Assembly: GCA_964424115.1 (NCBI GenBank)
Contig: CAYRHN010000002.1
Span: 124,001-188,000, forward strand
DNA length: 64,000 nt
Source of the DNA: CAYRHN01 sp964424115
Lineage (GTDB): Bacteria; Chloroflexota; Anaerolineae; Anaerolineales; Anaerolineaceae
Direction of reading: 5' to 3'
Shown here: piece after piece, positions 1 to 7,981 of the stretch
Layout: every line of letters starts with the position of its first letter
How positions within the stretch are numbered: the stretch's first letter is position 1
Notes under the pieces: generated by a model
The model's database searches: none
What the model saw: only the letters and a program-made list of their open reading frames with translations
Told to the model about the DNA's origin: nothing
Translations under genes and position numbers: made by a program

Positions 1-2
1 TT

Positions 3-632
3 GCCCGCCTGGTGGATGACTGGCAGGAGGCAGACGCTGATACACCCATCGAGGTCTATTTGATCATCGAAACCTATTGGGGCAAGGTGGGTCGGTCGGT
101 CCTGGCTTATTACCCCTCTTATGATGCCTCGATCATGCCGCCGCCCAATTGCCTTTGGTTTGTGGATCAGTCGTATCCTCCGCTGTTCCAGGATTTTCAG
201 AGAATCCAATCCTTCTCGGAGGCAGGCAATATCCTGACCGGAACCGATCTACGCGATCCGGAAAATTTCTATGTTCGTTTACTTGGACTGGACAAGAACC
301 GCGAGGATGATTGTATCCTATTCCAACAAGCCGACCTGGCGCGCCAGGAGGGGGATTGGGCGCAGGTCACGGAAACGGCCCGGCAGCTTGAAGAGCACCA
401 CAGTGAGCTGCTCAAACGTCTTTATTCATTGATATTCATCCAGGGGTATGGCATGCAGGGCGAATGGCAGAAAGCTGTGGAACTCAGTCAAGATCTCGCA
501 GCGAACCTGCCGGGGCACCGATCCAAAGTGTGTGCGATTTGGGAATTGCTGGATGACCAGGCGCCGCCTGGAGCGGGTAAAACAGAGGCGCTGACGGAGA
601 TCAAACAAGGGCTTTGCGCCGACCAATATTAA
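3..632 (+). CDS. Hypothetical protein, 3' end only
   Basis: The frame is open to the left edge of the window, and the first possible start (GTG at 12) reads naturally as an internal Val in LVDDWQEAD, so this is the C-terminal part of a larger gene. About 209 residues are visible. The last ~90 (QQADLARQEGDWAQVTETAR onward) look like helical TPR-like repeats with paired 'EGDWAQ' and 'QGEWQKA' units. No catalytic motif is visible. Similar tails occur on large membrane proteins of Chloroflexota, possibly glycosyltransferases, but that is a guess. The gene ends just before a strong hairpin at 653-681. Confidence 0.55.
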   Translation, partial: ARLVDDWQEADADTPIEVYLIIETYWGKVGRSVLAYYPSYDASIMPPPNCLWFVDQSYPPLFQDFQRIQSFSEAGNILTGTDLRDPENFYVRLLGLDKNREDDCILFQQADLARQEGDWAQVTETARQLEEHHSELLKRLYSLIFIQGYGMQGEWQKAVELSQDLAANLPGHRSKVCAIWELLDDQAPPGAGKTEALTEIKQGLCADQY

Positions 633-652
633 TACTTTGGTATTAAACTAAT

Positions 653-681
653 GAAAGCCGCGGACGCCGACCGCGGCTTTC
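653..681 (+). terminator. Hairpin terminator after the first gene
   Basis: A perfect 11-bp inverted repeat (gaaagccgcgg / ccgcggctttc) encloses a 7-base loop 21 bases after the stop codon. It lacks a long T tract, so termination is inferred from position and stem strength. Confidence 0.6.
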
Positions 682-820
682 ATACTTAAGGAGGAGAAGA
701 AGAGAAGTCACCCTTGTCTATATATTATCAAAAAGGCGTGTGTTATACTTGACGTCTAACCTACGATTACCCTACGCTGACAGGCAAATCCAATTGAATC
801 GTGGTTATTTATGAGGCACT

Positions 821-1858
821 ATGAACGCTCCACTCCCCATTTCTGTTCCCTTGTCTATTGAAACCCAACATTTGGGACGTATCTACAAGATCCGCGGCGC
901 GCGTAAAGGCGAGACCAAAATGCAAGCTGCTCTGACCGATGTCAACTTGACCGTGCAGCCTGGCGAACTGTTTGGCCTGCTGGGACCGAACGGCGCAGGC
1001 AAGACAACCCTGATCAAGATCCTTACCACCCTGCTTGCGCCTACCTCTGGGATTGGTAAAGTGGCCGGTATTGATGTTGCAAAATACCCTGAGCAGGTGC
1101 GGCCGCGCATTAACATGGTCTCGGGAGGCGAATCTTCCGGATATGGCTTGTTGACTGTGCGCGAGAATCTATGGATGTTCGCCCAGTTTTACGGCATTTC
1201 CAGTAAAGAAGCCAACCAGCGCATTGATACGCTGCTGGAGATCGTTGGCCTTTCTGACCGCAAGAACACCAAGTCCTCCGACCTGTCCACTGGCCTGCGC
1301 CAGAAGATGAATATTGTGCGCGGATTCTTGACCGATCCGGAAGTGCTCTTCCTGGACGAACCGACTTTAGGCCTGGACGTGGGCGCGGCGCGGGATGTGC
1401 GTAATTTTGTACGGCGCTGGATGGACGACGACCGCCATCGCACATTGCTGCTCACCACGCATTACATGGTCGAGGCGGATGAGCTGTGCGACCGGGTGGC
1501 GATCATCAATAAAGGGCGCGTGTTGGCTTGTGATACCCCTGCGGCACTGAAGCATTCTTTGCAGCGTGAAGCGATCTTCAATATCCAGCTGGAATCCCCC
1601 CAACCCCTGAAAAATGAGCAGTTCAACCGGCTGTCAGGGGTGAACCGCGCCAGTATCTCGGCGGAGAACGGCACCAGCGAATTGAGCCTGGTCTTGAACG
1701 AGGAAGCGGCCCTGGCAAACGTGATCGGAATCCTCACCGCTCAAAAAGCCCGCATCCTCTCCCTGCAAAAGCGCGAACCCAGCCTGGAGGATGTCTTTGT
1801 CAAGCTGACCGGTCAGCGGATGGAGGAGGTCGAACATGCCGATGCTCCCGCCGATTAA
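821..1858 (+). CDS. ABC-2 type exporter, ATP-binding subunit (DrrA/CcmA-like)
   Basis: 345-residue nucleotide-binding subunit that would power the two permeases encoded next. Visible motifs are Walker A GPNGAGKTT (about residues 55-63), an ABC signature LSTGLRQK (about 154), Walker B with catalytic Glu in VLFLDEPTLGLD (about 175-185) and the switch His in TTHYM. A ~100-residue C-terminal extension is typical of the DrrA/NatA drug and antibiotic exporter group. The 3' end overlaps the next gene by 23 bases, so translation is probably coupled. The substrate cannot be read from the sequence; lipids, drugs or polysaccharides are all possible. Confidence 0.88.
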   Translation: MNAPLPISVPLSIETQHLGRIYKIRGARKGETKMQAALTDVNLTVQPGELFGLLGPNGAGKTTLIKILTTLLAPTSGIGKVAGIDVAKYPEQVRPRINMVSGGESSGYGLLTVRENLWMFAQFYGISSKEANQRIDTLLEIVGLSDRKNTKSSDLSTGLRQKMNIVRGFLTDPEVLFLDEPTLGLDVGAARDVRNFVRRWMDDDRHRTLLLTTHYMVEADELCDRVAIINKGRVLACDTPAALKHSLQREAIFNIQLESPQPLKNEQFNRLSGVNRASISAENGTSELSLVLNEEAALANVIGILTAQKARILSLQKREPSLEDVFVKLTGQRMEEVEHADAPAD

Positions 1859-2681
1859 GAAAAAGGATACAGGCGTCAGCCTGTTCATGCGCACCATTTT
1901 TGGACGATCTTACCCGCGCATCGTGGGGATGCAGCGGGAACGCTCCTGGGTGTTCTTTGATGTATTCCTGCCGATGCTCTCCGTTTCGGCCTACGTATTC
2001 GTGTACCGCGCTATCGGCGCACCGGAGATCTATTCCGGCTTTGCTGTGGTGGGCGGGGCGATCACCGCTTTCTGGTTGAACATCCTCTGGAGCATGTCCT
2101 CCCAGCTTTACTGGGAAAAGGAACAGGGCAACCTGGGGTTGTATATTGCTTCTCCTGCGCCAATGATGGCGATCTTGCTGGGCATGGCGCTGGGCGGGTT
2201 GTTCGCTACCACCATGCGGGCGGTGGCGATCATCCTGATCGGCAGTCTGATCTTCCAGGTTTCCTACGCGGTGGTCAGCGTGATACAGCTGGCGGCGGTC
2301 TTCATTGTCAGCATGGTCGCGTTATATGGCCTGGGCATGATGGCAGCATCCTTGTTCCTGCTCTTCAGCCGTGAAGCCTGGCACATCAGCAACCTGGCCC
2401 AGGAACCGATCTACCTGGTTTCAGGATTCTATTTTCCGATCAAAAGCTTTCCCTTCTGGGTTTCAATGGCAGGGTCTTTGATCCCGCTGACCCTGGGGTT
2501 GGACGCGATGCGCCAGTTGGTCTTTGCCGGCGGGGCTGCCCTGGGTTTCTTGGAGGTGAAATTAGAGCTGCTGATCCTGTTGGTCCTGTGCGTGGTGTTC
2601 ATCGTTGGAGCGCGACTGCTGCTTGGATATATGGAACGCCTGGCAATCCGCGAAGGGCGCATCACCGAGAGCCGACGCTAA
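1836..2681 (+). CDS. ABC-2 type exporter permease 1
   Basis: 281-residue integral membrane protein with six predicted hydrophobic segments, the first near residues 40-60 and the last near 240-265. It has the ABC2_membrane arrangement, including an amphipathic region before the fifth segment (YLVSGFYFPIKSFP). It starts inside the ATPase gene (overlap 1836-1858) and is followed 26 bases later by a second permease. The two permeases plus one ATPase suggest a heterodimeric channel served by two copies of the same ATPase. Confidence 0.82.
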   Translation: MPMLPPIKKKDTGVSLFMRTIFGRSYPRIVGMQRERSWVFFDVFLPMLSVSAYVFVYRAIGAPEIYSGFAVVGGAITAFWLNILWSMSSQLYWEKEQGNLGLYIASPAPMMAILLGMALGGLFATTMRAVAIILIGSLIFQVSYAVVSVIQLAAVFIVSMVALYGLGMMAASLFLLFSREAWHISNLAQEPIYLVSGFYFPIKSFPFWVSMAGSLIPLTLGLDAMRQLVFAGGAALGFLEVKLELLILLVLCVVFIVGARLLLGYMERLAIREGRITESRR

Positions 2682-2707
2682 TTTAGAGAAATCGATCAGG
2701 TAATTCA

Positions 2708-3592
2708 ATGATTGCAGAAAAAACATTCCTCCCCCGCACACGCGGGAAACAAATATGGGATTCTTTCCGCACTGCCACCTGGCTGGGCTGGCAGATCGAA
2801 TCCAACTGGACGGATCCCTTCCTCTTCTTTATCTACTCGGTGGTTAAGCCGTTGAGCAGCGCCGGGATCCTGGTGATCATGTACAGCATCATCACCAACG
2901 GGCAGTTCGGCAGCCCGATCTTCGCCTACCTGTATATAGGCAATGCCTTTTATATGTACGTAGGCGGGATCGCCACGGGAGTGTCCTGGGCGGTGGTGGA
3001 CGACCGCGAACACTACCGGACCTTGAAGTATATCTACACCTCGCCGGTCGTGATGCCGTTCTACCTGCTGGGGCGCGCGATGGCCAAGATCCTTACCACC
3101 ACGCTGGCGGTGGTGATCACCATGGCTTTTGGGATCCTGTTCTTGCAGGTTCCTTTTAACCCAGCCCAGGTGGATTGGCCTTTGTTCCTCATCGGCCTGT
3201 TGATCGGGATCCTGATGTTGGTGATGATGGGCTTGATGCTGGCAGGGATCACCTTGCTGCTGGCCCACCACAGCGATTACCTGGGCGATTCGGTCGCCGG
3301 GGCATTGTATCTCTTCAGCGGGGCGATCTTCCCGCTGGAAGTGCTGCCGGCTTTCCTGCGCCCGGTCGGTTATATTATCCCGGTGGCGTATTGGTTGGAA
3401 TTGATCCGCCGCTCGATCATCGGCCAGGTGGCGGCAGCATTTCCGACCTTCAGTACCCTGAGCAACGGCGCATTGATGCTGATCCTGATCGGATTAACGG
3501 TACTTTTTGGTATACTGGGATGGTTCATCTTCATTGCTTGCGAGCGTAAAGCACGCGACCGCGGGTACATCGATCTGACAACCAATTACTGA
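2708..3592 (+). CDS. ABC-2 type exporter permease 2
   Basis: 294-residue multi-spanning permease. Hydrophobic segments lie near residues 40-65, 75-90, 115-145, 155-185, 190-215 and 250-275. The segment LYLFSGAIFPLEVLPAFLRP matches the ABC2_membrane re-entrant region seen in its neighbour. It follows permease 1 with a short gap and precedes era by 16 bases, so the exporter and era may share a transcript. Function beyond being half of the export channel is unknown. Confidence 0.82.
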   Translation: MIAEKTFLPRTRGKQIWDSFRTATWLGWQIESNWTDPFLFFIYSVVKPLSSAGILVIMYSIITNGQFGSPIFAYLYIGNAFYMYVGGIATGVSWAVVDDREHYRTLKYIYTSPVVMPFYLLGRAMAKILTTTLAVVITMAFGILFLQVPFNPAQVDWPLFLIGLLIGILMLVMMGLMLAGITLLLAHHSDYLGDSVAGALYLFSGAIFPLEVLPAFLRPVGYIIPVAYWLELIRRSIIGQVAAAFPTFSTLSNGALMLILIGLTVLFGILGWFIFIACERKARDRGYIDLTTNY

Positions 3593-3608
3593 GTTACCGG
3601 GAGTAAAA

Positions 3609-4508
3609 ATGGCCTTCAAATCCGGATTCGTGGCGATCGTTGGGCGTCCCAACGTGGGAAAATCTACCCTGGTGAATGGACTGCTGGGGCAAAAGGTAGC
3701 GGCGGTTTCGCCGCGCCCGCAAACCACGCGAAAACGCCAGCTGGGGATCCTCTCGTTGGAAAATGCGCAGATCGTTTTTGTCGATACGCCGGGCATCCAC
3801 AAGCCGGTGCATAAACTGGGCGAATACATGAACGAGGTGGCCTTGCAGGCCCTGGAAGATGTGGATGTAATCGTCTGGATGGTGGATATTGCCGAACCTC
3901 CGAACAGCGAGGATGGGCTGGTGGCTGAACACCTGCGAGCCATCCGGCGCCTGCCCCCGGTGATCCTGGCCTTGAACAAGATCGACCGCATGCCTGCCGA
4001 AGCCCAGCAAGCGCGTGTGGCTGAATACCAGGCGCTGCTGCCTGCGTCGGTGCCGCTATTACTTTCGGCGGCGGAGGGACGTGGGCGAGAAGAGATGTTG
4101 GCCATGGTGATCGCCCATCTTCCGGAAGGGGAGCCGTTTTATGACAGCGAGCAGGTGACCGACCTGTACGAGCGCGAGATCGCAGTGGAGCTGATCCGCG
4201 AGGCGGCTTTGCTGCATCTGCGTGATGAGGTTCCGCACTGCATCGCTGTGCGCCTGGATGATTACAAGGAGCGCGGCGAGGATGGAGCTTTCATCGCTGC
4301 GACCCTGCTGGTGGAACGCGATTCCCAAAAGGGGATCGTGATCGGCCAGGGTGGGACAATGCTGAAGAAGATCGGTTCGACCGCCCGCCAGGAGATCGAA
4401 GAGATGAGTGCGCGTAAGGTGTATCTTGAATTGCGGGTAAAGGTAAGCAAGAACTGGCGGGATGATCCCAACACGCTCCGGTGGTTGGGATACGAGAACG
4501 AAGAATAG
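3609..4508 (+). CDS. era: GTPase Era
   Basis: Ribosome-assembly GTPase that binds the 3' end of 16S rRNA during 30S maturation. The 299 residues match the usual length. G1 is GRPNVGKS (12-19), G3 DTPG (from D59), G4 NKID (from N123) and G5 SAAEG. The C-terminal KH domain (about 205-290) carries the RNA-binding GQGGTMLKKIG loop followed by ARQEIE. The start ATG follows a GGGAG element at 3599. It lies downstream of an exporter rather than with rnc or recO, which is unusual but not rare. Confidence 0.96.
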   Translation: MAFKSGFVAIVGRPNVGKSTLVNGLLGQKVAAVSPRPQTTRKRQLGILSLENAQIVFVDTPGIHKPVHKLGEYMNEVALQALEDVDVIVWMVDIAEPPNSEDGLVAEHLRAIRRLPPVILALNKIDRMPAEAQQARVAEYQALLPASVPLLLSAAEGRGREEMLAMVIAHLPEGEPFYDSEQVTDLYEREIAVELIREAALLHLRDEVPHCIAVRLDDYKERGEDGAFIAATLLVERDSQKGIVIGQGGTMLKKIGSTARQEIEEMSARKVYLELRVKVSKNWRDDPNTLRWLGYENEE

Positions 4509-4530
4509 ATTTTTCCAGTTAATATATAAT

Positions 4531-4573
4531 CAATTCAGGAAGAGATCGATTTTGAGGATCTGTTCCTGAATTG
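4531..4573 (+). terminator. Intergenic hairpin between era and the YhhN-type gene
   Basis: A perfect 11-bp inverted repeat (caattcaggaa / ttcctgaattg) is extended inwards by agatc/gatct pairing. It lies in the 86-base gap, so it could end era transcription or partly attenuate read-through. There is no clear T tract. Confidence 0.45.
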
Positions 4574-4594
4574 ATTCTGTAATTGGAGGGTTCC

Positions 4595-5269
4595 ATGGAA
4601 ACAGCTATTCTTGTGATCATGGTAGTGTTGGCTGTTTTGGATTGGGTGGGGGTGTGGCGAGGCTGGAAGAGCCTGCGTTGGGTGACCAAGCCAGGTGTGC
4701 TGGTGGCACTGATCATCTGGTTCAGCCTGCTGGGAAATTGGCAGGGCGTGCTGCTTTGGTTTGGCCTGGCGCTGGTCTTTTCGCTGGCAGGAGATGTGTT
4801 CTTGCTTTTCTCCAAACGCTTTTTCATATTTGGCCTGTTGGCCTTTTTTGTAGGGCATGTCTGCTATCTGGTCGGCTTTAACCAGACCCTACCGCCGCTT
4901 GACCTGGGCACGCTGGCGATCCTGGTCGGGATGGGCGCCGCAGCCTGGACATTCTACAGGTTCATCAACCGCAGTCTGGCGCGCGATCCGCAGGCGGCCG
5001 GGTTGAAGATCCCGGTGCTGGCTTATACGATCATTCTGACCTTGATGGCTTTTTCTGCTATTTGCACTCTGCTGCGCCCCGATTGGACCCTTTCAGCGGC
5101 GGTCCTGGCAGCCGTCGGCGGTCTGCTGTTCTTTATCTCTGACAGCACTCTGGCTACCGAAACCTTTGTGCGCAGATTTCCCTATTCAAGCGTGATCGTG
5201 ATCGTCACCTATCATGTGGCTCAGTTCTGTCTGGCGTATGCGGCTTTGATCCGTTTCGCGGGTATGTAA
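4595..5269 (+). CDS. YhhN/TMEM86 family membrane protein (lysoplasmalogenase-like)
   Basis: 224-residue protein with about eight hydrophobic segments. It has family motifs SLAGDVFLL (about 66-74), FFISDSTLA (about 177-185) and the late VTYHVAQF, whose Asp and polar residues lie in the membrane in YhhN proteins. Characterised members cleave the vinyl-ether bond of lysoplasmalogens. That fits an anaerobe that may make ether lipids, but the substrate is inferred. The ATG at 4595 is chosen because a clean GGAGG precedes it; an upstream in-frame TTG at 4583 has none. Confidence 0.8.
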   Translation: METAILVIMVVLAVLDWVGVWRGWKSLRWVTKPGVLVALIIWFSLLGNWQGVLLWFGLALVFSLAGDVFLLFSKRFFIFGLLAFFVGHVCYLVGFNQTLPPLDLGTLAILVGMGAAAWTFYRFINRSLARDPQAAGLKIPVLAYTIILTLMAFSAICTLLRPDWTLSAAVLAAVGGLLFFISDSTLATETFVRRFPYSSVIVIVTYHVAQFCLAYAALIRFAGM

Positions 5270-5280
5270 GTCGCAGTCGG

Positions 5281-6048
5281 CTATTCGATTGGAAAAGGAT
5301 TCCACAGGACGGTGTCCAGGGCAACTGCCCAGGCACCGGCCTGAATGAGCGCTTCACCTTCGATAGGGGAGAATATCCCGCTGCCGGCAATGATGGAAAG
5401 GTTGAACCCATTTAACTTCTGTACAGCGAACAATACCTGGGGAAAAAGAGCGTTTCCGAAAAGCCTGCCACTGATCCATTTCCCAGCTTGGATGGGACTT
5501 GGAAGCACGCCGCGCGGCGCACCCAGGCTGAGGGCGCCAACCCCGTGGCGCGGGAGTTCGGCCAACCAGGCTTCTCCGGCGCGCTCGAGGGGGATGTGAG
5601 CAATCAGGGGCAGTTCCCCCGCAGCGGCGTCCAACAAATCCAGGCATTCCTGGGCGGTCCCAAATGGCGGCAGACCGATCTCGAGCGCCATGACGTTTTC
5701 CAGGTTCTCACAGGTGTGCACCATGTTGGCCAGCTCGCGCGGATCGTCGGCGATCAGGTGAATCCAGACGGGAAGTTTGAGGCACGCCCAACGTGCGCCG
5801 TATTGCTTGACTGCAGTACGCAGGCCGGGATTGGGCAAGCCGCTGTGCAGCAGGCAGCCGCCGGCGAAGTGCAGCGCAGTGCGATCTTCGGCAGGAGTAC
5901 GCGGCTTGTAGCTGAGCGGTGGCGTGAGAAAAGCTCCGGCTGGGCGAGGCCAGTTCCATTCGGCAGGTGGAAGAAAACCCAGGCTGCCGGCGCTGTTCAG
6001 CCAGGGGAAGAAAAGATCGGGGGCCAGGGCGAAATCATCCATGCTCAC
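5281..6048 (-). CDS. Divergent dihydroorotate dehydrogenase-like protein (PyrD paralogue)
   Basis: 255-residue TIM-barrel-like protein, shorter than the ~300 of PyrD class 1B. It keeps family landmarks: SGLPNPGL near residue 70, a phosphate-binding-like IIAGSGIFSP near 215 and QAGAWAVALDT near 235. Key catalytic features are missing. The active-site loop that reads N-I-S-C-P-N in class 1B enzymes reads E-I-G-L-P-P here, so the catalytic Cys is gone, and the usual VKLSP lysine is replaced in LIAHIPL. It overlaps the PyrK-like gene by 4 bases (ATGA). An inactive or repurposed flavoprotein seems more likely than pyrimidine synthesis. Confidence 0.6.
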   Translation of the reverse strand: MSMDDFALAPDLFFPWLNSAGSLGFLPPAEWNWPRPAGAFLTPPLSYKPRTPAEDRTALHFAGGCLLHSGLPNPGLRTAVKQYGARWACLKLPVWIHLIADDPRELANMVHTCENLENVMALEIGLPPFGTAQECLDLLDAAAGELPLIAHIPLERAGEAWLAELPRHGVGALSLGAPRGVLPSPIQAGKWISGRLFGNALFPQVLFAVQKLNGFNLSIIAGSGIFSPIEGEALIQAGAWAVALDTVLWNPFPIE

Positions 6049-6704
6049 ACCAGGCTTTCCAGGTCAAATACCGGGCCATCCTTGCAGGCGTGCTTCCAGC
6101 CGTGGGAGGTCTTCACCTCGCACAGCCCGCATTCCGCCTGAGCGGCGCAGGGCATTTGCGTGTGGGCAAGGACTTCGACGGGGCAGGGCAGGCGGTGGGG
6201 CCACGGGGAGGGCAGGAATGTTTCTATCCGGTTAAAATTCTCCACCGGACAATCCAATGCCAGATAATCTGCCCAACCCCAGGCTTCGCGCAGCAGGTCG
6301 AGCGGCTGCACCTCCACGGCTTCCGGCAATCCGGAGGGGAGGGAAGTGGTGTAAAGGCATACTTCCGTGCCTTGCGCCAGGGCAAGTTCCATCAAGGGCA
6401 GCAGGCGCGCCGGAGAATGGTCCAGGGCTCCCAGGGCAACACGGCGGGCAAGGGTGGGAAGATGAAAACCTTTGCCCAGGGGACCGCGCAGCCCAAGCAC
6501 CTGTCCGGCGCGCCACTCGGAGGGGAATGGATCCGCCACCTCGATCTGATCATCCGTGATACAGATCGGAAAGAGAATGGACGGCAGCACATCTCCGGGC
6601 AGCGCAGCCGACAGGTATTGGCCGGGGTGGATTTCGAGACCTGGCAACCCTTCCAGGATCAGACTATTCTTTTTAATCTCAAGGAGGGTAATATTGGTAC
6701 GCAT
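6045..6704 (-). CDS. PyrK-like electron-transfer subunit
   Basis: About 219 residues, similar to the FAD and [2Fe-2S] subunit of dihydroorotate dehydrogenase 1B. The C-terminus has the diagnostic cysteine set: MPCAAQAECGLC, then HACKDGPVFDLE. The spacing is C-x5-C-x2-C rather than the more usual C-x4-C-x2-C. An FAD-binding barrel with PGQYLSA is visible near residue 30. ATG 6704 is preferred to the in-frame ATG at 6728 because a promoter (6714-6742) places the transcript start almost on it, implying a leaderless mRNA. It is paired with the degenerate PyrD-like gene, so its electron acceptor is unclear. Confidence 0.65.
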   Translation of the reverse strand: MRTNITLLEIKKNSLILEGLPGLEIHPGQYLSAALPGDVLPSILFPICITDDQIEVADPFPSEWRAGQVLGLRGPLGKGFHLPTLARRVALGALDHSPARLLPLMELALAQGTEVCLYTTSLPSGLPEAVEVQPLDLLREAWGWADYLALDCPVENFNRIETFLPSPWPHRLPCPVEVLAHTQMPCAAQAECGLCEVKTSHGWKHACKDGPVFDLESLV

Positions 6705-6713
6705 GGCAAATTT

Positions 6714-6742
6714 ATTATCGTGTCTCATCCTAAAAAGGTCAA
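6714..6742 (-). promoter_or_regulatory. Promoter of the PyrK/PyrD-like pair
   Basis: On the minus strand, TTGACC (-35) and GATAAT (-10) are separated by 17 bases. The -10 box ends 9 bases before ATG 6704, so the mRNA is probably leaderless. Confidence 0.5.
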
Positions 6743-6806
6743 GAAACCTTTACCCCGCAAAAGATGAGAAAAATGTATAATGCAATTCCAAGAAGGAGAT
6801 TTTCAT

Positions 6807-7877
6807 ATGGATATTGCATCGATCTTACAAGGGGCCTCGATCGCCTTGTGGTTGCTGGCGGTCGGGATTTTGGTTCTGGTGATCATGCGCGCTTCGAACA
6901 ACCGCCCGATCCGCAAGGGCGGCTTGATCGCCGCCTGCTTGATCGTTTTTGCGGCAGTGGTCAGTTTGATCAGCGCTGGCCTGGTCTTCATTGAACCGCA
7001 GGAACGCGGCATCGTCATTTCAGCCTTTCAGCCGGAGGGGTACCGCCAGGATGTTCTGGAACCTGGGCTGCACTGGATCATCCCGTTTGGTGAGTATGTG
7101 GTGCGCTACCCCATTTCCCGCCAGACTTATACCATGTCGGTCGCTTCCAGCGAAGGCGCGGTTCAGGGAGATGATTCCATCACTGCCCGCACGCAAGATG
7201 GGCAGCAGATCTATGTGGATGCTTCGGTGATCTTCGCCATCGATCCGGCCAAGGTAATTCAGGTGCATATTGAATGGCAGAACCGCTACCTGGATGAACT
7301 GGTGCGTGCTCAATCGCGCGGGATTATTCGCGATGCTGTTGCAAAATACAAGGTGGACGAAGTGATCAGTTCAATGCGCGGGGATATGGTCAACGATATC
7401 ACCAGCACGCTCAGACAAAAGCTGGAAGAAAACGGATTTATCCTGGTGGACTTTGTTTTGCGCAATATTACCTTCTCGGATGAATACGCGGCGTCGGTGG
7501 AGCAGAAGCAAATTGCTGAACAGCAGGCGCTGCAAGCCAGGTTTGTGGTGGAATCCAAGAAGCAGGAAGCCGAGCAGGCTCGCGAAGTGGCAAAAGGTGC
7601 AGCGGACGCGGTGGTCACGCGCGCAGAAGGGGATGCCAAGGCGCGTCTGATCCAGGCCGAAGCGGAGGCCAAGGCTTTGCAGATGATCGCGGATGTGTTG
7701 AAGGATAATCCCGATTTGCTGAGTTACCAGTACATCACCAAGCTGGCTCCAGATATCCAGGTTATGCTGCTGCCAAGTGGTTCGCCCTTCATCCTTCCCA
7801 TCCCAACTATGACCGAAACCACCCCGACCGAAAGCACAACGGTATCACCGACTCCGACACCTACCGTCGTTCCATAA
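6807..7877 (+). CDS. SPFH/prohibitin-family membrane protein
   Basis: 356-residue band-7 protein. Two N-terminal hydrophobic segments (about 10-32 and 40-65) are followed by an SPFH domain (about 65-245) beginning at the typical FIEPQERGIVIS and EPGLHWIIPFGE. An Ala/Glu-rich coiled coil (about 230-300) contains repeated EAEQAREVAKGAADAVV-type heptads, and the Thr/Pro-rich tail is low complexity. Such proteins form ring scaffolds that organise membrane domains and protease complexes. An NfeD protease that often pairs with SPFH proteins is encoded about 11 kb away. The start is set by AAGGAG at about 6793; a -10-like TATAAT lies at 6776-6781. Confidence 0.85.
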   Translation: MDIASILQGASIALWLLAVGILVLVIMRASNNRPIRKGGLIAACLIVFAAVVSLISAGLVFIEPQERGIVISAFQPEGYRQDVLEPGLHWIIPFGEYVVRYPISRQTYTMSVASSEGAVQGDDSITARTQDGQQIYVDASVIFAIDPAKVIQVHIEWQNRYLDELVRAQSRGIIRDAVAKYKVDEVISSMRGDMVNDITSTLRQKLEENGFILVDFVLRNITFSDEYAASVEQKQIAEQQALQARFVVESKKQEAEQAREVAKGAADAVVTRAEGDAKARLIQAEAEAKALQMIADVLKDNPDLLSYQYITKLAPDIQVMLLPSGSPFILPIPTMTETTPTESTTVSPTPTPTVVP

Positions 7878-7913
7878 AATTAGATTTCGCCCATAAAACC
7901 AATTTTATTGTAT

Positions 7914-7953
7914 ACTGGATGGGAGGGAAGTTCTACTTTCTTCCCATCCAGGT
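7914..7953 (+). terminator. Hairpin after the SPFH gene
   Basis: An imperfect inverted repeat (actggatggga.. / ..tcccatccaggt) can form a stem of 12 or more pairs with G-U pairs, followed by TTAATGT. It lies between the SPFH stop and the selD ribosome-binding site. Confidence 0.45.
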
Positions 7954-7981
7954 TTAATGTATACGATGATCAGGAGAGTGT

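Noticed and set aside
12..632. Complete 206-residue gene starting at GTG 12
   Set aside because: The frame is open to the window edge, with coding-like residues before the GTG, so the gene is cut by the window.
744..780. Promoter for the first ABC exporter (TTGACG at 749)
   Set aside because: No acceptable -10 box lies at the right distance, so it was not called.
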